A stretch of 64,000 nucleotides of DNA from Ptychodera flava (lineage: Eukaryota; Hemichordata; Enteropneusta; Ptychoderidae), in contig NC_091944.1 in NCBI RefSeq assembly GCF_041260155.1, positions 15,167,772-15,231,771 of the forward strand, written 5' to 3'. Positions within the stretch are counted from its first letter, which is position 1; each line of letters opens with the position of its first letter. Under the pieces are notes generated by a model that saw only the letters and a program-made list of their open reading frames with translations, searched no databases and had not been told where the DNA came from. Positions 59,201-64,000 of this stretch are shown here, one piece after another. The translations under genes were made by a program, and so were the position numbers.

Positions 59201-62200
59201 TCTTGAAGAATGACATCATAGTATGTTGATGACAATAATTTACATATGCTAATCTATAACAATAATTCATTATCAGTGGTTCATGTCCATGTTTGATTGA
59301 ATACTCTATTATGATAATCAAAAATGGTACAAACAATTGGGTTCTTAATATATTTTAGTGCTTTCATTATTGTGGGGGATCATGGGTAAAATTTTGGAAA
59401 CCATGGTGACAATGATGGTGTAAACTTTATGATTGCTTTGATGAAATGGAGACTATGATAAAATTTACTGGTTTACTGCTCTTGGCAAAAAAAACACAGA
59501 ACAGTAGAGACAGAACGGAGCGAAATTGATGTCCTGAGTTCTGTTGCATGACAACTACTAATAAACATGATCTACGATATGAAATATTGGCTTGCTGCAT
59601 CTGCTAAAGAATAGCAATTAAATATTTCACCCCATTTCTCATCATGGAGATCCAGTTTTGCAAACAATGCAATTGGGTTGTACCAAAACTGATCAGTGGA
59701 AGGGGTAAAATCAGCAAATCATTTTAACCTTATCACCCCCAATTCCCTGTAAACAGGTCCACAATCACCATCAATAACAATAGGTTTGGGCCAAACCACG
59801 GTGGTGAAAGGGTTAACTGACCTCATTTTTACGATGAATGGATAGATTCCTGAGAGCAGCCAGAGCAGCGCACTGTGTGTCTTTGACACCACTGACGACT
59901 ATTTCATAAAGATGAGGCAATGCACCAAGATGTGCTATTGTCACTTGGTTGTCATCTGAAATTTCAATCATTGATTAGAAAAGAGAGATTTTCAATCATC
60001 ACAAAAGGAATGATTTCATTTTTCAAAATTAATTTTTAAATCACAAAGTGATTGCCTTGAACGATCACACAAAATCATGTAAAATTAATCAAAACCGATC
60101 AGAGCCTACTTGGTGTTTTTGTTGATAATATTTTCCTTTCAAAGGATCAAATTCAATTATTCTGGTAATGTCTCTAAATTACCCCTTTTTATTGCTATAA
60201 ACTCTGTTGGTTATGATACAATCACCATCTACTGCCTGTCGGAAGAAAACACACTGTAAGTTCAGATTCTGACAGCCATTTCAGCCGCATCCTCATCACT
60301 ACACACCTAGAACTAACAAGCCTTTATTACAAAATAGCTTCACAAAACATTTAAACTTCTACGCAGTCTTGATCAAAATATACAAAAAGTATGGTTTATT
60401 ATTATAATTTTGTTGAATTTTCTCAGGGCATGAACGTCAAAATTGTCATAGCAAGCTTTTACACCGGTGGCTGTAATTTGTGGTACAAACTTAGCTAGTA
60501 TGTCTAATATTCAAATTTACTAATAAATTTCTTGTAAAAGTGTGATAACTCGCAGTTACACCCCTCTCTGTGAGTAGATTAAGATGACACAACTTAGTTA
60601 AAAACTTACATCATGTAAAGAACGCAGAAAGACATTGCCAATATGGCTTCAATTAAATTTCTCTGCTAGCAACTCTGTGTTCAGTTTTGCTTTCACAGAA
60701 AAATTTCAAGCCTATGATATAAACGTGAGACCATACTACCTACTTATGAGAGTTTGAAGTATTTTTCTTGCTTTATGCCCTGGGTGGGTTACAATATTCT
60801 AAAATTAAATTCTGCATGCCCACAGCAGGAGGTGGTTATACTGCAATGTACTTCACAGAATACACACATCATAATTTTTTCTATGATTTATTCTACTGTG
60901 CAATGGACTTAAACTCCGGGTAATAACATGTGTGCACTTACCATCCGATGCTAGATTCCGTAAAGCCAGACAGGCTTGGCATTTCACCTGAAAATGTGAT
61001 AGATAAACAGGAACGCACTTCGTTATAATGTCATTCAGCATTCATGGGAATTCTGAATCGGGAAATACAGAAAGATTTGACTTCATTATATTGAAGCACA
61101 ACCATGCTGATATTGATTTCCAAAACTTTTTGGTCGTAGAATGGATGGAGAATTTTTGAATTTCATGATGAGTTGGTACAAGAAGTTGTGGTAAAGTTCA
61201 ATGGAACAGATCCTATCTGACAATATCAAACCACTGAACTGCAACTTTTCTCATTTTGAGATATTCTGGCAAATTTGCGTAGTCTTTTAGATTTTAACAC
61301 TGGGAATTGTTGAGTTGAACAAGTCACCATATTTGAAAGCTCAAGTGGGAAACTTCAAGAGAGAAGAATGTTTGTACATATTACCTTTTCTGTTTGGTAA
61401 GACAGCAGTTGGATAAGTGATCTGATGATATCGTAATGGCCGATGCCAATCATGAGGGTTCTATAATCACTGTCCACTGCGATGTTACTGAGAGCCGCTG
61501 TGCAGTAGTACACCACTTCTGAGTCCTTGGATCTGAGATAGTTCACAAACAACGGTATCGCACCTTTGGAGACCATCTCACTGCGGTTAGATTCTGTAGA
61601 AAGGAAACACGGTATAAATGAGCAAGCAGTTCTGCACAAGATTGAGCAAGGACACCATCCATTGTCAGCAAGATCAAAAATGTGAGAATTATAAAATATT
61701 CTGATTTGTTGACATTAGAAATGTTTGCTTTATTTATTACTGAATGATTACCATGGCAACAAGGCCCAGTGTGCTGCCACACTGTAATGTGACTATCCCA
61801 CTCAGATTCACAATTCTTTGGTATATTTCACAGGGGTGTTTCTGAGTGAATAGAAATATAATACTGCAATCTTTTTCTCCCAGGGGTTACAGTTAGTTAA
61901 GTTCACAATTACATGACTAAAGCAACTGAAAGTGTGATCAATTTTCTGTGAAACTGCAGATCAAACTACTCCGTATTCCAAAAGTTCAAATTCATTCATT
62001 TGAATGCACTACATCTGTTCAATGCTAATCAATAGCGTGTATCAGGATATTTGGTGTCAATACAACTGGCAGTTAGACTATCGTTTGTTGCTATGAACTT
62101 GTATTTCTCAGCTTTTTTCCGTTGCCATGGTGATCAAAGAGGGTTTAATAAAATTCTATGTGCTTGAAAAAGGATAAAAAATTGGCAATAAATGTGAACA

Positions 62201-63272
62201 AATGGAAAATTTACCTGCTGAGTGGAATAATAGATGACAGATGTCTGTGTGTTAGTCAATTTGATTCAAACAATTACACTACACAGACTCTGTCCCTGGG
62301 CGGATAAGCATCTAGGGTTTAATTTTTTCACATATGGTCGGTGAAAACACACAAAAAATTGTTTTACATGAATTCAGACATAGTTTTGGTGTCAGCGATG
62401 AGTGATGTACAGCCAATTTATTTTTATCCATTCAAAGTTTGTAGGAACAACGGATTGTGGGATTTTTTTCAATTTTTTAATTTTAATGTTTATTCAATAT
62501 ATCATCCAACAGGCAAATGCCAAATTAAAGAATAATTGAAGTCAAACTTGCTTGAGTTGAGAAAGTTCAGAGGTGAATGTCTTTGCCTAAAAATACTTTA
62601 ATAGGATATGACTTTTAAAAATGCACATGTAAAAACCCACTTTCTCTGTAGATGAGTCAATGGATTCATCTAATTAGATGAAGTTTCAAGTTCTCGATAC
62701 TTCTATGAATATTTGTTTTCTTTGCATGGAGGGCTTCCAGCACGTTTTGACCAATCCCACTGAATGATATTGTTAACAACACAGCAATTTTTATCAGTTT
62801 CCAAGAACTGTCATAAGCACTAGATGCTTACAGCATGCACAGAGCAGCTTGGACCCAATTCTGTTGGAGAATTAAACTTATAAAAATACAGACTGTTGAC
62901 CTTCAATTGGCCATGAAATTGCCCTGAACAACATAAATATGGATTTAGTTTTAATTGTTTGGGAGGGGCAAAATAAGGTTTTGCTTACTGTTTGCTATAA
63001 ATAGTGATAAGTTGATTTGAATACTGTCTGACATTGAGCGTTATGTAAGGCATCATGGGACCAGGGGTCAGAGGTCAATGAACCTGAGTAACCTCACAAG
63101 TCCCTGGATGCGTTGTGTGGTGAGTTACAAAACGTTGTATTGTACTTACGTATATGTGTTAGATTTAACAGAGCACCCGTTGCATTTCTTTGTACACGGA
63201 TATCTGTTGATCTGGCCAGCACCAGTAGAGGGCCGATGCCACCAGCAGCCACTATGGATTTCTTGTTTGCAT
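53103..63272 (-). CDS. Vac8-like armadillo-repeat protein, C-terminal nine exons
   Basis: Minus-strand exons 63150-63272, 61385-61593, 60942-60987, 59822-59955, 58905-59033, 57596-57710, 56201-56335, 55148-55273 and 53103-53224 join in phase into 1139 nt, about 379 codons to a TAG. The product is a chain of armadillo repeats following fungal Vac8 segment by segment: [73 protein letters not shown] and [12 protein letters not shown]. Vac8 is a vacuole-membrane scaffold; animal relatives are annotated 'vacuolar protein 8-like' and their role is less clear. N-terminal repeats and any lipidation motif lie beyond the right edge. One intron uses a GC donor. Many introns carry TTAA MITEs. Confidence 0.9.
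53862..53957. mobile_element. family E short MITE (last intron)
   Basis: GAACAGGTCCACATTCACCA, TTGATAACAATAGGTA, TTTGGGCCAGAC and GGTGAAAGGGTTAA match the family. The left TTAA has decayed. Confidence 0.75.
54871..55090. mobile_element. TTAA MITE, family D copy 3 (last intron)
   Basis: Begins TTAACTCTTTGAGTGCTG and ends GACTTTGGCGCTCAAAGGGTA; the right TTAA has decayed. It starts about 60 bp from the donor of the preceding exon. Confidence 0.85.
55148..55273 (-). CDS. armadillo gene exon ([11 protein letters not shown])
   Basis: 126 nt, phase 1 in and out. Encodes [13 protein letters not shown] and [12 protein letters not shown], matching the conserved final repeat of Vac8-type proteins. 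Donor GTATGT. Confidence 0.9.
56201..56335 (-). CDS. armadillo gene exon with GC donor
   Basis: 135 nt. Encodes [19 protein letters not shown] and TIGQLVQI. It ends AAATAG before GCAAGT, the usual context of a GC-AG intron; the phase then joins the next exon correctly. Confidence 0.88.
56373..56640. mobile_element. TTAA MITE, family C copy 6 (partial)
   Basis: GGGGACAGATATTCGGACTC to GATTGAAAGTTACATTGAGG. Its distal end runs straight into copy 7. Confidence 0.8.
56641..57054. mobile_element. TTAA MITE, family C copy 7
   Basis: TAGCATTATGCATCTCAGGG to TTTGAGGCACTTACTTCCTTA, in tandem with copy 6 in the same orientation, in an armadillo-gene intron. Confidence 0.82.
57596..57710 (-). CDS. armadillo gene exon
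   Basis: 115 nt. Encodes [17 protein letters not shown] and [12 protein letters not shown]. Acceptor CGACAG, donor GTAAGT. Confidence 0.88.
57811..58159. mobile_element. TTAA MITE, family C copy 8 (best-preserved)
   Basis: 349 bp with TTAA at both ends: TTAAATACCTCAGGGACAG to CGAGGTGCATACTACCTTAA. It carries the uninterrupted site TTCATTTTAAAGCTCTTGG, which serves as the empty-site reference for the nested insertion at 63430. Confidence 0.92.
58905..59033 (-). CDS. armadillo gene exon
   Basis: 129 nt, phase 0 on both sides. Encodes [13 protein letters not shown] and [17 protein letters not shown]. Acceptor TATTGCAG, donor GTGAGA. Confidence 0.92.
59724..59816. mobile_element. 93-bp TTAA MITE, family E, next to a splice donor
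   Basis: Runs from TTAACCTTATCACCCCC to CGGTGGTGAAAGGGTTAA. TTAA at both ends; only GTCAG of the intron separates it from exon 59822-59955. Confidence 0.9.
59822..59955 (-). CDS. armadillo gene exon
   Basis: 134 nt. Encodes [13 protein letters not shown] and [17 protein letters not shown]. Acceptor ATTTCAG, donor GTCAGT, with the donor sequence running into a MITE at +6. Confidence 0.92.
60942..60987 (-). CDS. armadillo gene 46-nt micro-exon
   Basis: Encodes [15 protein letters not shown], a near-exact Vac8-type repeat core. Acceptor TTTTCAG, donor GTAAGT. Too short for an ORF scan but fixed by phase on both sides. Confidence 0.93.
61385..61593 (-). CDS. armadillo gene exon
   Basis: 209 nt. 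Encodes [19 protein letters not shown] and [15 protein letters not shown]. Acceptor TTCTACAG, donor GTAATA. Confidence 0.94.
63150..63272 (-). CDS. armadillo gene exon (most 5' in window)
   Basis: 123 nt. Encodes [19 protein letters not shown] and [15 protein letters not shown]. Acceptor CGACACAG, donor GTAAGT. The preceding exon must end in a single phase-1 base. Confidence 0.93.
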
Positions 63273-63344
63273 CTGTGTCGTGGAGATAAATAATTTCAAA
63301 CTTGTATTTCGTACAGAGTTCTTAAGTGTTGGGAATAAAGATTA

Positions 63345-63933
63345 TGGTACAATGTACCTCAGGGAACAGGTGTTAGGATTCTTCAACTATTAGAATATTT
63401 TTCTGGTCTTTCACTTGTTGGGGCTCATTTTAACCCTTTGAGCGCCAAAGTCAATTTTTGTCACCTTTCTAGAATAAACCCAAGTCACATTTTTGTCAGA
63501 ATTGTGCCAAAATTTTGATAAAGAAATGCAGCAAATGAAATGCGATGTCAATTTGGTCAAAAATTATCAAAAAAATTACAAAAAAATACCCAAAAATTGG
63601 TAAAATGTTGCCCTTAAATTTTGGTGGGAAAAATTATAGGTCTCAAAGGGTTAAAGCTCTTGGAGAAGGACAACTTTTTACCATCTCAGATTTTCCAAAA
63701 ACTCGAAAATTTCATTTTCTGTGAAGAGTTAACACAAGGATGGCAGCCATTTTGAATTTCAAATATTGTAAATGTTAGGTAATATATATAATATGTTTCT
63801 CTAGAACTAAACTTTGCATGATGTGATCCCTGATTTTTTATTCTTGATTGGTAAGAGAATGGTTGAAAGTTTCATTGAGGAAAGTTTGAGCAAAAGTTTA
63901 AATCTTTTACTTTAGAGGCGCATGCTACCTTAA
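63345..63933. mobile_element. TTAA MITE, family C copy 9, interrupted
   Basis: TACCTCAGGGAACAGG to GAGGCGCATGCTACCTTAA. A family D element (63430-63654) is inserted in it; without that the copy is about 365 bp. Confidence 0.9.
63430..63654. mobile_element. TTAA MITE, family D copy 4, nested in family C
   Basis: Runs from TTAACCCTTTGAGCGCC to GGTCTCAAAGGGTTAA. The flanks join as CTCATTTTAA...TTAAAGCTCTTGG, whereas family C copies 6 and 8 read CATTTTAAA-CTCTTGG with a single TTAA. This proves the 4-bp TTAA duplication. Confidence 0.95.
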
Positions 63934-64000
63934 AGATAATATTAGTAATTAGACTGCATGTTTTGCCCTTTGACCCAATGGCTGATTTCAATGGAGTGGG

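Noticed and set aside
1..64000. tRNA genes, rRNA genes and CRISPR arrays
   Set aside because: Only SINE-borne tRNA-like sequences were seen; the tandem tracts are microsatellites, not spaced repeats.

Overview
This is an AT-rich, intron-rich animal nuclear genome window. I could not search a database, but the mix of an invertebrate-type Vac8-like armadillo gene, an EPHX1 orthologue, a ZNF800 relative, a tRNA-derived SINE, CR1/L2-type LINEs and many TTAA-flanked DNA transposons suggests a marine invertebrate deuterostome. A hemichordate is my first guess; an echinoderm or cephalochordate is possible.

Layout. Positions 1-5.6 kb hold no host gene: one MITE, a (TA)n/(GT)n microsatellite and a 5'-truncated LINE with an intact reverse-transcriptase ORF on the minus strand. 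A CpG-rich stretch (5.6-6.2 kb) precedes a complete five-coding-exon microsomal epoxide hydrolase gene (EPHX1, plus strand, 8284-13307, 454 aa, all catalytic residues present). Two SINE copies lie at 12.5 and 15.6 kb. From 17 to 31 kb there is no convincing host gene. That stretch holds a LINE 3' end, microsatellites and a 1.77-kb TTAA-flanked transposon carrying a broken THAP-domain ORF. A C2H2 zinc-finger gene resembling ZNF800 occupies one coding exon at 34615-36891 (plus, 758 aa). Positions 37-53 kb are repeat-rich flank. From 53.1 to 63.3 kb, nine 3' exons of a minus-strand Vac8-like armadillo-repeat gene run in perfect phase to a stop codon; its 5' exons lie beyond the right edge.

The most striking property of the window is its load of short elements bounded by TTAA. 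I can separate at least six kinds: termini TTAAAGGTATAC (2 copies), a 334-bp palindrome with TTAAAGGGAC, a 1.77-kb TTAAAGGGCTGG element with a THAP-like relic, a ~340-bp TTAAGGTAG family (9 copies), a TTAACCCTTTGAG family (5 copies), and a ~93-bp TTAACCCTTTCACC family (4 copies plus a look-alike). TTAA targets, TTAAAGG-type ends and a THAP protein together fit the Kolobok superfamily and its T2-type MITEs. One element sits inside another with a clean TTAA duplication, confirmed by intact empty sites elsewhere in the window; two different MITEs share one TTAA; another MITE starts at position +6 of a splice donor.

The three host genes have no evident functional link to each other: xenobiotic/lipid epoxide hydrolysis, a nuclear zinc-finger protein and an armadillo scaffold. 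All coordinates were worked out by eye from the sequence; repeat boundaries marked 'about' may be off by several bases.
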